Below are positions 1 to 10,929 of a stretch of DNA of 64,000 nucleotides, piece by piece; position 1 is the stretch's first letter, and every line of letters starts with the position of its first letter. The position numbers and the translations under genes are program-made. Below the pieces are notes generated by a model. That model did no database searches and had not been told where the DNA came from. It saw only the letters and a program-made list of their open reading frames with translations. Source of the DNA: Symbiodinium natans (taxonomy: Eukaryota > Sar > Dinophyceae > Suessiales > Symbiodiniaceae); the NCBI GenBank assembly GCA_905221605.1, contig CAJNDS010002524.1:991634-1055633 (forward strand), in the 5' to 3' direction.

Positions 1-384
1 ATGAACATGTAACTCAAACCCTAAACCCGAAACCCTAAACCCTAAACCCTAAACCCGAACAAAGGGCCAACCTAAGGGACCCTGAACATACCCTGAGACC
101 CCAATCGCTTACACCCCAGGCAAACCCAGCCCCGAAAGAAAACCCAACAGCCTAAACCCAAACTTCCGCAACCGAAGCTTGGGTTTAGGGTTTAGGGTTT
201 AGGGTTTAGTGTTTAGGGTTTAGGGTTTAGGGTTTAGGGTTTAGCGTTTAGCGTTTAGGGTTTAGGGTTTCTAGTTTCTAGGGTTTAGGGTTTAGGGTTA
301 GGGGTTATGTTTCGGGCTGAGAAATTTTCGGGGTTTAGGGCGGGCTGAGGGTTTCTGGGGGCTTAGGCGTAAAGCCACCCTCAG

Positions 385-427
385 CTGAGGCAGCGCTCAT
401 TGCTTCCTGGCTGGAACGGCGGAGTTT
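385..427 (+). CDS. Weak candidate exon
   Basis: After an acceptor-like CCCTCAG the sequence reads AEAALIASWLERRSL before a GTGTTT. It is very short and other frames are partly open. No family recognised. Listed because it is the only coding-like segment between the array at 180-305 and the inverted-repeat element at 496-614. Confidence 0.22.
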
Positions 428-495
428 GTGTTTCTGTTGATCCCTAAACCCTAAACCCTACACCATGAGGGTTTCCAAAAAAAACGGGAGACCTT

Positions 496-614
496 CCCAG
501 ACCCCTGGGAAGATCCAAAAAGTAGATCCCCTTAAGGGTTGCGAAGATGAACCCAATAGTAGTATAGGTTTCGATTTGGGAGTTGTACTTTTTGGATCCT
601 CCCAGGGGTCTGGG
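496..614. mobile_element. Introner-like inverted-repeat element, family 2
   Basis: Ends are inverted repeats: CCCAGACCCCTGGGAAGATCC at the left (with one further base) and a GGATCCTCCCAGGGGTCTGGG-type right end. The interior contains AAAAAGTAGATCCCC and its inverse. Related copies lie at 27276-27369, 39841-40078 and 40658-40766. About 110-120 bp with no coding capacity, so non-autonomous. Confidence 0.8.
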
Positions 615-840
615 TAGAAATTTCCGTTTCGGTGATGAGGAGTTGTGTAAGGATTGGGTTGGGAGGTAACGGGCCCAATGTGGGATTAGGGTTTAGGGTT
701 TAGGGTTTAGGGTTTAGGGTTTAGGGTTTAGGGTTTAGGGTTTAGGGTTTAGGGTTTAGGGTAACAGTTAGAGGTTACGCATGTCATGGCTAGGGTCTTT
801 TGAGTTTTCGGATTTACGGTTCAGTCTAATCCCTTTACGT

Positions 841-940
841 GGGATGTTCCCCCTTATACTAACAGTCCTGAATAGGGATTCTAGTACCCCCCCCCCCCCC
901 CTATTGTAATCCCTACTAAGGATCTGTTAGTATAAGGAAC
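841..940. mobile_element. Inverted-repeat element, family 3, with poly-C centre
   Basis: Left part GTTCCCCCTTATACTAACAG and right part CTGTTAGTATAAGGAAC pair with each other. The centre holds a run of about 14 C. Related copies lie at 21442-21540, 36486-36655 and 38568-38694. In the last two, heptamer repeats sit inside the element. Confidence 0.75.
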
Positions 941-1064
941 CCTAAACCCTAAACCCTAAACGGCTAACCCCTAAACCCTAAACCCTAGACCCTAAACCCA
1001 AAGGGGGAGTTCTAGCGCCGACCCAGCCCTTCGACCCAAAAAAACCTTAGATACCTGGTGCCAG

Positions 1065-1130
1065 CCAAGATCATGCAATCAGAGTTCGATCGCGGCGTGC
1101 ACTCCATCGTGACTTCCGACGCCTACAGGA
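1065..1130 (+). CDS. Candidate exon of unknown gene
   Basis: Open frame after GGTGCCAG reading KIMQSEFDRGVHSIVTSDAY followed by R, ending near CTACAGGACTGA just before a TTTAGGG array. Composition is protein-like. The donor is not clear. Not recognised. Confidence 0.4.
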
Positions 1131-1608
1131 CTGAGGGCTTAGGGGTTTAGGGTTTAGGGGTTTAGGGTTTAGGGGTTAGGGGTTAGGTGTTGGGGTTAGT
1201 GTTGCGTAGGCGCTCAGGGTTATGGCGTAGCCTCCCGGGGCGTGGCGGAGCCTCAAACGTCACCAAATCGTTGAAAAAGTTCAAGCTGTATGGGCTTACC
1301 TTACGAACCGAAACCCTGCTACCTTTTTTTTTCATGCCTTCGGGTTCAGGATTCTGGGGTGTCCTAAACCCAAGAGCTTCGAGTACCACCCACCAAGTAA
1401 GTGCCTTCCTTTTTAAAGTCACAGCAGAGATCCGGTCGTAATGAAAACATCATCGTTGCGGAGAGTGTGGCGCGCAAAAGAAAGCGCCAGCAATAGCCAT
1501 AGCAAGAAAGAATCACACCCTACATAATCTCTATAGCTGTAGTACATAAGGCTCAAGGGCAGCATTGGTAGTAACAAGAAATCCCTGAAGGTGCGCGACA
1601 TGAGCATG

Positions 1609-1788
1609 CTAGATAGAGCTAACTCTAGCTCTCGCTCTCTCCCTCTCTCTGTCTCTCTCTCCCTCTCTCTCTATCTCTCTCCCTCCCTCTCCCCTCTCCC
1701 TCCCTCTCCCTCTCCCCCTCCCTCTCCCTCTCCCTCTCCCCCTCCCCCTCTCCCTCTCCCCCTCTCCCTCCTCTCCCTCCCTCTCCCT

Positions 1789-1835
<47 letters not shown>
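1609..1835. repeat. (CT)n / CCCTCT microsatellite
   Basis: About 220 bp of almost pure pyrimidine on the + strand, alternating CTCT, CCCTCT and CCCCCT. Long open frames through it encode only Pro/Ser/Leu or Arg/Glu/Gly and are not genes. Confidence 0.95.
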
Positions 1836-1837
<2 letters not shown>

Positions 1838-1926
1838 TCTCTGGTGTATTCCATAATCAAGGTATATTGGAGCCTTCTTGGGTAAGTTACAAACTCCGAA
1901 CGCCAAGCTAAACCCTAAGCCCTGCA

Positions 1927-2014
1927 GAAACCGCAACCTTGTGCTCATCTCCGGCTTAAATGTGGACATCGCGCCCCCTGCCGACGATATGGAGGCCGTG
2001 GTTACTGGGGTCTT
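1927..2014 (+). CDS. Candidate exon of unknown gene
   Basis: Acceptor-like CCCTGCAG, then a frame reading RNLVLISGLNVDIAPPADDM and EAVVTGV, ending at GTCTTGTGAAG just before a TTTAGGG array. Not recognised. Confidence 0.4.
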
Positions 2015-2417
2015 GTGAAGGCGGGTTTAGGGTTTAGGGTTTAGGGATGTTTAGGGTTTAGGGTTTAGGGTTTGGGGTTTAGGGTTTAGGGTTTAGGGTT
2101 TAGGGCTGGGCACAGAGGAACCTTGATACGTGAAGTTTTCCTTCATCGGATCCAAAAAACACCAGCCTCGTAGTCTAGAACTCCAAAGCCCAAAACGTAA
2201 TTCCTAAACCCCAAACCCTCAACCCGAACCTTCAAACCCCACAAACCTAGACCCAAACCCTAAACCCTAAACCCTAACCCTAAACCCCTAAACCCTGAAC
2301 CTAAACCCTAAACCCTAAACCCTACACCCTAAACCCTAAACCCCAAACCCTGAACCCCAAACCCTAAACCCTAAACCTAGACCCGAAATCCTAAACCCCA
2401 AGCCTTTGTTGCCACAG

Positions 2418-2480
2418 GCGTTCCCTCAGACGATGTTCCTTCCCTGGGCGGCGGCTCGACACAAACCTTGGGGACCAAAT
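2418..2480 (+). CDS. Candidate exon, 21 codons
   Basis: Bounded by GCCACAG on the left and GTACCC on the right. The 63 nt form whole codons (AFPQTMFLPWAAARHKPWGP plus N). Lies between CCCTAAA and TTTAGGG arrays. Family not recognised. Confidence 0.45.
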
Positions 2481-3029
2481 GTACCCAACGATGGGGTTTA
2501 GGGTTTTAGGGTTCAGGGTTCAGGGTATTTAGGGTAAACCCCGTACTACTATGGTTCCTTAATTCTAAAGGGAATAGACATGAGGGGCTTCATCTTTGTC
2601 GCCCAGGAAATTCCAGGATTCGGTGTAATCCTAAGGTTTTTAGGGTGCTTAGGCCGAGAGTTTCCCTAATCCTTCAACCCTAAACCCTAAACAGGGCTCC
2701 GTTAAAACGGGAGGTATCCGGTTCCTCCCTACACCCGAAACCCTCAACTCTCAAACCCAACCCCTAAACCCTAGACCCCCAAACCCTAAACCCTAAACCC
2801 TAAGCCCTAAACCCTAAACCCTAAACCCTAAACCCTAAACCCGACTTCCTTGGGCTGTTGGGCTCTTTTTACTTACCCTGGCCTTCCGAGCGCCCGAAGT
2901 GTCAATGCTGGGCCCAGAATTTTCAGGCTATCAGCCTAAAGCCTAAACCCTAAACCCGGAGCCCTAAACCCTAAACCCTAAACCCCAAACCCTAAACCCT
3001 AAACCCTAAACCCTAAACGAAGCCTGCAG

Positions 3030-3130
3030 ACTCCGAGCCCTGAACTCAGATTCCTCCCTTGTCAAAAACAAGGCGTTCGTCCAGCTGGCGGATGGTTCGC
3101 AGCGAGTTATCGAGCAAGAACCTGGGCGGG
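3030..3130 (+). CDS. Candidate exon of unknown gene
   Basis: Acceptor-like CCTGCAG, then LRALNSDSSLVKNKAFVQLA and DGSQRVIEQEPGR, ending at GTTTTG. The predicted peptide is hydrophilic and looks natural. Not recognised. Confidence 0.45.
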
Positions 3131-3297
3131 GTTTTGGGGCTTCAGGGTTTGGGGCTTAGGGTTTAGGGTTTAGGGTTTAGGGTTTAGGGCTTAGGCTTTA
3201 GGGTCACAGGGCTTCAGATGTCAAGGTTTAGGGTTTAGGCTCTTTCAGGTTTTGGCTTTGGACTGCAGGGTTCAGGGTGTTTGTTTGTGTACAACAT

Positions 3298-3387
3298 CGT
3301 GGTTCCGGTTTTCTTGCGACGGACGCCATGTTGTCGTTCATCGATATGATGGTGGTGCTGTCCTGCAACATCCCGCTGATACTTGGA
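3298..3387 (+). CDS. Candidate exon with a hydrophobic segment
   Basis: Frame reads FLATDAMLSFIDMMVVLSCN then IPLI, a likely membrane helix, and stops being informative where a family-1 inverted-repeat element begins (about 3388). It could belong to a transporter, but the piece is too short to name. Confidence 0.4.
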
Positions 3388-3493
3388 GCTTCATGGGTAC
3401 TTATAGGTAGGGTGACAAGTAGGAACTATGGTTACAACCTTGCTTGAGGTACTTCTCACCCTACTTATGAGTGCCCGCGAACCTTCAGGTACT
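3388..3493. mobile_element. Introner-like element, family 1 copy
   Basis: Left end ACTTGGAGCTTCATGGGTAC and right end GAACCTTCAGGTAC are imperfect inverses, with a palindromic interior (GTACTTATAGGTAGGG, CCCTACTTATGAG). Same family as the copies listed under 24352-24481. Confidence 0.7.
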
Positions 3494-3689
3494 GCGAATA
3501 GTGAAACATGTGGCTGGTGGCGAGGTTCTTCACGATGTTTGGTGACCCTAGGCACTAAACTCTCAACCCTAAACCCTAAACCCTAAACCCCAAGGCCCTA
3601 AACCCTAAACCGTAAACCCCAAGGCCCTAAACCCTAAACCTTCTGCTTCCCATGCTGGAAATGCCCCTAGCAGACATTCTTGAAAAGAC

Positions 3690-3701
3690 CCCGAAGCCCC
3701 C

Positions 3702-3732
<31 letters not shown>

Positions 3733-3845
3733 ACAACCTGAAACTGATGACCGCAAGAGCCTACAGTCTTCAGGCCTTGTAAAGACCCCGAAGAACCCCA
3801 AAAAATCCTGAAGCAGAGCGCCGTAAGAGCCTACAGCTTCAGAAT
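3690..3845. repeat. Two-copy repeat with C24 tract
   Basis: AAGACCCCGAAG and CGCAAGAGCCTACAG occur twice about 90 bp apart (roughly 3684-3770 and 3781-3835). The first copy contains about 24 consecutive C followed by A11. Confidence 0.7.
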
Positions 3846-4159
3846 TTTTGGGGGGTTTAGGGTTTAGGGTTTAGGGTTTAGGGTTTAGGGTTTAGGGTTT
3901 AGGGTTTAGGGCTTAGGGTTTAGGGTTTAGGGTTTAGGGTTTAGGGGTTTAGGGGCAAGGAGTCGGGTTTCAATGTTTAGGGGTTGGGGTTTACAAGGCT
4001 GGGTTTCGGGCGCCAACAGGGTCTGAGGTTCAGGTGTAGGGGGTTAGGGGTTCAGGCTTTATAAGGCTAGGGTTTGGGCGATGGGTTCTACCTCGCTACC
4101 TTGAAAGCTACTCAACCTCAATCTCTAAACCCCCAAGAATGTAGCCGTGTTAACTGGGT

Positions 4160-4250
4160 CACATGGGGTTTACCCAAATAGGGGTACCCTTTTGAGGGCC
4201 TTGTTTTATCAGGGAATCCTACGATTTAGGGGGCAAATCCCCCACATGTC
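4160..4250. mobile_element. Inverted-repeat element, family 5 copy
   Basis: CACATGGGGTTTACCC at the left pairs with GGGGCAAATCCCCCACATG at the right. The interior GGGTACCCTTTTGAGGG and GGGAATCCTACGATTT is shared with copies near 22115-22225, 46850-46965 and 53459-53568. Confidence 0.65.
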
Positions 4251-4485
4251 AACTCTGAGGCTATAAGACATAAGCCGCTGACTGGGCATTGTTAGGCACT
4301 TAGACTACGCACCCGATGAGGGTTGAAGGTTTAGGGTTTATAGGCACTAACAACACCACAGAGAAATGGCTACAGTACCCTAGACCCTGAACCTGAACCC
4401 CAAACCCTAAACCTTAAACCACCTTAGTTCCAGTTCCTTTAGGCCCAACTGAACCTCACACCCCCCCTGACTTCACTGACGGGAG

Positions 4486-4539
4486 GACGCCTTGGTGACG
4501 ATGTTGCACAAGCAGTCCACGGACAACCAGGACTTCAGG
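4486..4539 (+). CDS. Candidate penultimate exon, 18 codons
   Basis: After GGGAG the frame reads DALVTMLHKQSTDNQDFR and stops at AGG followed by GTCTAG. It ends on a codon border and the terminal exon at 5236 starts on one, so the two can be joined in phase, although further exons could lie between. Function unknown. Confidence 0.5.
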
Positions 4540-5235
4540 GTCTAGGGTTTGGCATCGGTAAATTGGGGGGGGGGGGGGGGGGGGGAGATGAGGGGGGTGA
4601 GGGTGGTGCCTCAGCAAGACACCCCTCGACCCAAAATGTTGGCCTTAAACTCTAGCAGCTAGGACCCTTGTAAAATCGAAAACGGTACACTTTTTCATTC
4701 CTAGGTTACTTTTGGTCAGTTGGCTGAAGGCTTACCCTAAACCCTAAACCCCAAACCCCAAACCCTTACGGATAAATTCATGGGATCCAGGTAGTCGTTG
4801 AACTAGGGTTCAGGGTTTGGGGTTTGGGGTTTAGGGTTTAGGGTTTAGGTTTTAGGGCTACAAGTAGTTTACCACACAGTCCCTTCGAGGTCTTTAGGTA
4901 GCTGCTGAAACTAGGTATGCATGAGGATTGCGCGAGACAGCCAGTCGCACGCTGAGAGTTTAGAAGATCTGTGGTAGTCTTGAAATTTGGGGTAGCTTCG
5001 GGGGCTGCAGAGTTTAGGAAACTTGGGGCTTAGTCGTGTCACCCAACCAGATAGGTGGCAATTTTGCGAGCAAGAAAGACCTAGACGTAAACCTGAGCAC
5101 AAGAGCCCGACGCCCTTGCAACCCATTCGGACAATGAACCCTAAAGGATTTATGGTTCATACATCTTAATAGGACTTAGAGCAGTAGGAGGTATCTGACC
5201 CCAATTTTAGGGTTCGTTTTTGTCCCTCTTACCAG

Positions 5236-5310
5236 GATGCCGTGAATCTCGAACGTGGCTTCGAGGCGCTCTTCGGCCAGTTCGAGAAGAGGAGCTACAG
5301 CAAGGGCTAG
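5236..5310 (+). CDS. Candidate terminal exon, 24 codons plus TAG
   Basis: Strong acceptor context (TTTTTGTCCCTCTTACCAG) then DAVNLERGFEALFGQFEKRS, YSKG and a TAG stop. Acidic and basic residues alternate as in a helical C-terminus. It ends the first gene of the window. No family recognised. Confidence 0.55.
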   Translation, partial: DAVNLERGFEALFGQFEKRSYSKG

Positions 5311-5994
5311 GGCCTTGTAGTTGTAGCAACTACTCTTAAGAAATCCCTAAACCCTAAACCCTAAATCCTAAACCCCAGGGCTTTAGGGTCCGGATTGGAG
5401 GTTAGAGGTTAGGGTTTAGAATTTAGGGTGTGGAGTTTAGGGTTTAGGTATTCGAGCTGGTTGAAGGTTTGGGGGAGAGCACCCTTCGACTGAAAGACCA
5501 GGGCGGATGGGGAATTAGGGTTTAGGGTTTAGGGTTTAGGGTTTAGGGTTCTGGGGGAGCGGAGGGGGGGGATAGCAAAAGAAGAATTCCAACTCTCTAT
5601 ATGGGGACTTGCATGGTCCCTTAATGTGGTGCCTTACCTTCTTTACAGGTTTCTGAAGTATGAGCCCTTGGGTTTATGGGGACATAAGGGGCTCATATTA
5701 CGGGACCATGAAAATGCCCTTAGAACCTCCGTGTTCAGAGCGTCTCAGGAACCCGAGCGCGGGGTTGAGGTTTAGGGTTTAGGGTTTAGGGTTTAGGGTT
5801 TAGGGTTTAGGGTTTAGGGTTTAGGGTTTAGGGTCTAGGGTTTAGGGTTTAGGGTTTAGGGTTTAGGGTTTAGGGTTTAGGGTTTAGGGTTTAGGGTTTA
5901 GGGTTTAGGGTTTAGGGTTTAGGGTTTAGGGTTTGGGGAATCAAGGTAAGGTCCCGGGGCCTCTGAGTCATCCCAACCCCTGACCTGGCGCCAG

Positions 5995-6304
5995 GATCCT
6001 TTTCCACAACACACGCGACAACAAGCTCGCTGAAGTGCGCACCGTGTAGATTACTGTTGGTTAGTACGGAATGAGGGAATGAGGTACCCTATATAATCTC
6101 TTAAAGGGTACATATAATACAGACATAAGTTTCCAAAAAAAAATATATATATATATGTATGTATATATATATATATATTCCACTAACCAACAGTAAGGTA
6201 GAGCCTCTTTCGTTTCAAGGCGTTGACCCTTGCAGCCTTGCCTCAACTATTCGCCGATTCCTTTCGAAGCGAAGGCGGTGTGGTCCCAAGATCCAGGACC
6301 CAAA
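5995..6304 (+). CDS. Two candidate exons split by an inverted-repeat intron
   Basis: Exon 5995-6043 follows GGCGCCAG and reads ILFHNTRDNKLAEVRT. Exon 6198-6304 reads VEPLSFQGVDPCSLASTIRR then FLSKRRRCGPKIQDPK and ends at GTAAGC. The interval 6044-6197 starts GTGTAG, ends AACAGTAAG and carries 14-bp inverted repeats. Removing it joins the exons in phase 0. Downstream continuation is unclear; a possible terminal exon ends near 6483. Confidence 0.55.
6044..6197. mobile_element. Inverted-repeat intron (TACTGTTGGTTAGT family)
   Basis: TACTGTTGGTTAGT (6052-6065) and ACTAACCAACAGTA (6182-6195) are exact inverses around an AT-rich, TATATA-containing core. GT and AG lie at the outer borders and flanking exons join in frame, so this looks like an introner acting as an intron. 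Confidence 0.7.
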
Positions 6305-7108
6305 GTAAGCCCTTATGTCCTAAACCCTAAACCCTAAACCCTAAACCCTAAACCCTAAACCCTAAACCCTAAACCCTAGAAGCCCCTTTGCCCCTTTAAA
6401 CCAAAAAGGGCACTGCTCTTGGAGTGCTCTGAAGTAGGCGCCCTTCTGGGGCTCCATTCTCGTAGCATCCTGCATCTGCGCTAGAAGAGCCCATACTTTC
6501 AAGGTCAACCCGCAGGCCTTTGCGTTTAGGGTTTAGGCTTTAGGCTTTAGGCTCTAGGCTTTAGGCTTTAGGCTTTAGGGTTTAGGGTTTAGGGTTTCGG
6601 GTTTAGGGTTTAGGGGTACAGACCCCAACTCCTTGCCCGGCTATGACTTTCACTCACTGAAAGCGCAGACCCCGTAAACCCCCCCACCCCCAAAAACCCC
6701 TACAAAAAGCCGAAGAATCTGGGCACCTGCCCGAGGAAGGAATCTGCAGTTGTGGGAACCTTAGGCTGGGACTCCGGTTGGCGCAACGTTTCGGACAGCA
6801 AAAAGTGGCGTCAGCTCGTCCGGGTCAGGTTTCCGGGGTCTTCTTAGGGTTTAGGGAGTAGGGTTTTGGGGCCTGTACAGGGTTTAGGGTCTACATTGGA
6901 TTTCGGGTCATCGTTTAGGGAGTATATAGGGTTTGGGGTCGATGCAGGGTTTAGGGTCTACAGTGGATTTGGGGTCATCGTGTTGCAGGCTTTTGCAAGT
7001 TGCCAAGTGCTTCTGGTACTGCATATATGTGTATATGTATATAGTATATATATATATACATATATTTATAATACACATACATCATACACATATGTGAGAG
7101 ACTTCGAG

Positions 7109-7462
7109 CAGAGCACCACGACACGCGAGCCGAGTTGGGCGTTGTCGACGATGCATTCGCACGCAAGTCCGCTGATCGCCTGACTGATGTCAGACCCTTA
7201 CTTGGAGGTGAAAAGTACCTATACTTGGGGTTTAGGGTTTAGGGCCTTTAGGGTTTAGGGTTCATGGGTACTTATAACCCCGTCTAGCTATAACCTACTT
7301 AGAGGACTCGGGGGGGGGGGTTGAAAAGTACCTTGAACCTCCAAGTATGAGGGTCCACGTACCTACATCGTGTCCATGCCGGCCCCCTCTGAGGCCCGAG
7401 TATATGCGCTGCTCGTAAACTGCCGATTGAGGCGTCGGAGAGAGTCGGACCTGAAGGACTGA
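7109..7462 (+). CDS. Two in-phase candidate exons ending a gene
   Basis: Exon 7109-7188 follows ACTTCGAG, reads EHHDTRAELGVVDDAFARKS and ADRLTD, and stops at GTCAGA. Exon 7346-7462 follows GAACCTCCAAG, reads YEGPRTYIVSMPAPSEARVY and ALLVNCRLRRRRESDLKD, and ends in TGA. The exons join in phase 0. The intron holds a family-1 element interrupted by TTTAGGG. An earlier exon may lie near 6745-6826 (LGWDSGWRNVSDSKKWRQLV). Unknown function. Confidence 0.55.
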
Positions 7463-7975
7463 ATTGAAGCGAGCCCGATCGAAGAAGTGGGCAACGGATC
7501 TTTGAAGCAGCACAGGGTTTGCCGCCACGACTCGTTTGCCAATGAGGGGCGAGCCGCCCATACGCGAGACACACAGGAAACAAATGCGTGACGCGCGCGA
7601 GACGCACGCAAGGCGCCACAAAAGACGACGTCTTTGAGACCTGCCGCGAGACATGAAGGGCAGAGCGGCACAACGCACGTTTCCGGAAAGTGCGTTCTAC
7701 GATGCCAGCGCCTGAACAGTCAACAGGAATCCGCGGCGGTGGGGTTGCGGTTTGTGCAGCTTGTGGTCGACGGCTGCAGAGGCAGCTGCATGGCACCGAC
7801 CGCAGTCAAGATATGGAGAACACTGGGGCAAACGTTGGCCGCTTGCTCTGCGGAAGGTCGCTGTTGATACCAACAAGCGGTACACGTCCTTTGTGGTGAC
7901 CCGTCGTGCACCGACAGGGGCACAGCCTCCTTGCCGCCATTGACCCTAAACCCTAAACCCTAAATCCTAAACCCG
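7463..7975. other. GC-rich stretch, no firm gene
   Basis: Open frames exist on both strands (minus up to 165 codons; plus near 7690-7899 with VCAACGRRLQRQLHG). None has a recognisable domain and overlapping frames are equally open, which is expected in GC-rich DNA. It ends with the last CCCTAAA array before the array-free block. Confidence 0.5.
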
Positions 7976-8035
7976 TCATAGGCTCTGACAGACGCGGTTT
8001 GCGTTGGGAGCCCCGGTGGAGGAGATCTCTGCGTT

Positions 8036-8304
8036 TTGCTCCACTGCGCCTGCCCAGCGCACAAGTCGCCGGCTCCCTGTAAGCATCACACCCAACTGGG
8101 TTTCAATCTTAAGTGCCAAGCTGACATCACCCTGGTGCTGTATACCTCTCGCACGAAGCGCACCCCCGCCCTGCAAATCTCCGCTCGTCCATTTGAGACA
8201 TGCCACAGGCCCGGGGCCTGGATGCAAGGCTACCCCACAGAGGAACACTGCGAGATGATCGAGATGATATGCAACGCGATAGCCGCACGACACCGAACAC
8301 GCAG
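8036..8304 (+). CDS. Candidate exon or gene fragment
   Basis: An open frame (internal LGFNLKCQADITLVLYTSRT and AWMQGYPTEEHCEMIEMICN) ends exactly at CACGCAG followed by GTGAGC, a good 5' splice site. Alternative frames on both strands are also open. No domain recognised. Confidence 0.3.
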
Positions 8305-8539
8305 GTGAGCACACCGCTTCGTAGCACCCATCAAAATATCGTCATTTCAAGTGCCGGAACCTTTGCGGTCAGCGCGGAGCTGCAGTGCAGATTAACTCTT
8401 CTGTTTCCGCGCAGCCGCATGCCGCATTCGGCTTTCGCTTCAAAGGATTTGAGTTTTTCGAATTGGCGTCCGAGCCGACTTGCTTATAACACGATGGGCG
8501 ACGCGAGGTTTTTACTTCGAAAAACCCAGATTTTTCTTT

Positions 8540-9030
8540 GCCTGCCCAGAAACCTGCCTCGCCCTCCCCCTCCCCCTCCCCCTCCCCTCCCCGCGGCCCC
8601 TGCCCCCATCGCCTTCGTGCTTGCCTCGAGTTTTGCCTATCTCTCACGCTTTCTCTATTGCTCTTTCTCGTTGTTGCAACACTTATCTCATTTCTTTCGT
8701 TTTTTTCACTCTCACACACACACACACACACTTGTTTTCTCATTTATTTCTCATGTTTCTCTTACGAACCTCTCATCTTTCACAACATACTCATGTGCGT
8801 TTTGTTCTATCATCCTGTTCATCTCTGCTTCTTGTTTTTCATATCGCTTCTCTTGTTGTTCTATCTATCTCTCTCGTTTTCTCGTTTGTCTCATTTTTCT
8901 CCTTTGCTCTCTTTATCTTTCCGATCCCTTTTTCTCTGTTTCTGTCGTATCTCTCTCCTCTCTCTTTCTCCTCTCCCGTTTACCTCTTTCTCATCTGCCT
9001 TGCTTATCCTTTCTTATTGTTTTTGACAAA
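8540..9030. repeat. Pyrimidine-rich low-complexity tract
   Basis: About 490 bp of T/C-rich sequence with CCCTCCCC, (CA)n at about 8713-8731 and many CTTTCTC runs. Long frames through it give Ser/Phe/Leu-rich strings and are not credible genes. Confidence 0.85.
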
Positions 9031-9299
9031 TCCATTCATTTGGGACCCCTTTTGCAATCACTTGAAACACACATGTGTGCGCAACAACCCATTCGCGTGG
9101 CATGACCTATTGCTGCATTATCGTGGCATGAATTATCAGTGTTGCACCGCCACGCACACCAGAGTTTGTCGTTGCACAATTGAGGGCTCGCCAAGCAAGG
9201 CTCCTTTTCGACCGTCTTCTGCTCCTTGCCGTCGTTGTGTTTTTTTGTGCCGCCCGCTCACTCACAGCACGCGCTTCGCTCGTTGACTCCTGTGGATAC

Positions 9300-10900
9300 G
9301 CGAGCATATGCAGCTCTGCATGACGATGCTGGTGTCACGTGTGTGGGGAAGCTATGAGATGCTGTGCATGGCAGCCCCCCCCACTTCGCCTGAAGACGAT
9401 CCGGACGACTTCACGAACTCCGCTACAGTCCGGGCCATGCTAAGCCCCCGAACAGAAAAGGCCGGCCGTTCTTACGCTTCAAGTGTACAATTCGCTACCA
9501 GACCAGTGTCGCATGCGCTGTCCCGTCCTCGGTCAGGTGTCATTCGTGCCGAGGGCAGGCCGCTTGAGCGTGCAATCGCATCGGCATCATCGGTCTGGGG
9601 ACCCACATGTAGATGTCGCCCGAAAAAACGAGCGTTGCTCGGAGGTCATCGCTGGTGGGTTCATGATGTTCATGCTATGGGGTGGCTCACAGCTTCTGGA
9701 TGCCCCGCGGGTCTGCACACGGGCACCTTCGTGTTAGATTTTAGAAACAAATACGTGAACAACGACATATCATAGCATGGAAACCAGTCGTGACGACTAT
9801 TGCTTGGATGGCGAAGCTCACATGCCTCGTCCTTGTATTTGTAAGCTCGTCAGAGGCGCGAGCGACAAACGAGATTCCAATAAAGCAGGGCGGACATGTC
9901 AGAGCTGCACGCCTGGCCCCATGTGCCAGCACGAATGACGGGTGGCTGCGCTCAAGGTGTGCGTTCGCATGCAAGCGAGTGTCCAAGTGCACCATCAACG
10001 AGGCTGCGGGCGAACCTCCATGTCGGACCGGGAGTGGGGCACTGCCGCCGGCCCGACAATGTCATTATTTCGATCTTGGCAATGCCGCGAATTCGTTGCT
10101 GTCGGGCATCATTCCAGACCGCGCACTTACCCCATGCAACTCCAATCCCGCGGTGCAGCCTGGTCGTGTTGGCCATCCAGCTTAGTGGCAGACAGAGCCC
10201 TGCGGCTGCCATGTTCCTTTACCCGCACTCTCCGCAGCCCACTTCCTGCGCACTGCCAGCGTCGCTGCTTTCACCACCCGCTGGCCCACCTACTTCCCAG
10301 TGCCACAGCAAGCACGCACTAGGGCCTCCACCTCCAATTTTCCACTCCTCCCATGCGTGGCCTCCCGGGTGCCAGTATCTTCCCTGGTGCCAGTATTTCT
10401 TGCGTAAAAAGTCGCCGAGGGTCACGGACAGCATGACGCCTGCCAGCTTTGGAAGCGTTGCGTAGAGGAGAGTTACTGGGCGCCCATTGGGCAGATGCGA
10501 CTTTTAGCAGCGGCACGGCACGCTGTGAAGTTTTGAGGCCTATCGAAACGTTTTTTTTGAATTGTAACTTGCAGGCGCAGCACGGCCTCCCCAACCACGG
10601 ATTGTCGTGTGTTGCCGGGGAGACGGAGGTGGTTGCATGGAGTTGATGGCGGCTGCGATGGCGTGATGGAGGCGCTGGGCTGGAGGTTTTGGATGGAGTG
10701 GCAGGTTCCGCATGTTCCGCCCTTCCATCCAGCGCCTTTATCCAGGCCACGCCCCTCCATCCAGAAACCACCTCCATCTAGATGGTTCCATCCATTCTAC
10801 GTGGTCCATCCAATTGCAAGGGGCCTCCATCTAAAGCAAAAGCTGGGGGTTGGAAGGCCCCTTTCTCAAGGGCACTTTACCACATCTTACCACCTCCGCA
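9300..10900. other. GC-rich stretch with overlapping weak ORFs
   Basis: Several + frames of 80-190 codons overlap here (for example 9308-9775, 9790-10185, 9896-10465), together with minus frames. The frame starting at 9808 has a signal-peptide-like start (MAKLTCLVLVFVSSSEARA). None matches a family I know. CCATCCA-type short repeats occur at 10720-10830. I cannot call a gene. Confidence 0.4.
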
Positions 10901-10929
10901 AAACAAATAGGTGAGCGGAGCATACCCGC

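Larger units (their letters stand above)
1..7300. repeat. Dense TTTAGGG/CCCTAAA interstitial arrays (0-7.3 kb)
   Basis: Heptamer arrays occur in both orientations: TTTAGGG on + near 180-305, 687-765, 2023-2106, 3856-3950, 5515-5552 and 5767-5935 (about 24 units, among the longest); CCCTAAA on + near 940-1000, 2255-2400, 2760-2843, 2940-3018 and 6321-6378. The alternation argues against a chromosome end. Many units are point variants (TTTAGGC at 6530-6590). Candidate exons listed separately lie between the arrays. Confidence 0.95.

Noticed and set aside
1-300. Left window edge as a chromosome end
   Set aside because: Arrays change orientation within 200 bp and are no denser at the edge than elsewhere.
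1591-1969. ORFs across the (CT)n tract on both strands
   Set aside because: They encode only simple repeats (Ser/Pro/Leu or Arg/Glu/Gly) forced by the microsatellite.
7299-7796. 165-codon minus ORF
   Set aside because: It is antisense to a + strand terminal exon (7346-7462) that joins in phase with the exon at 7109, and it has no recognised domain.
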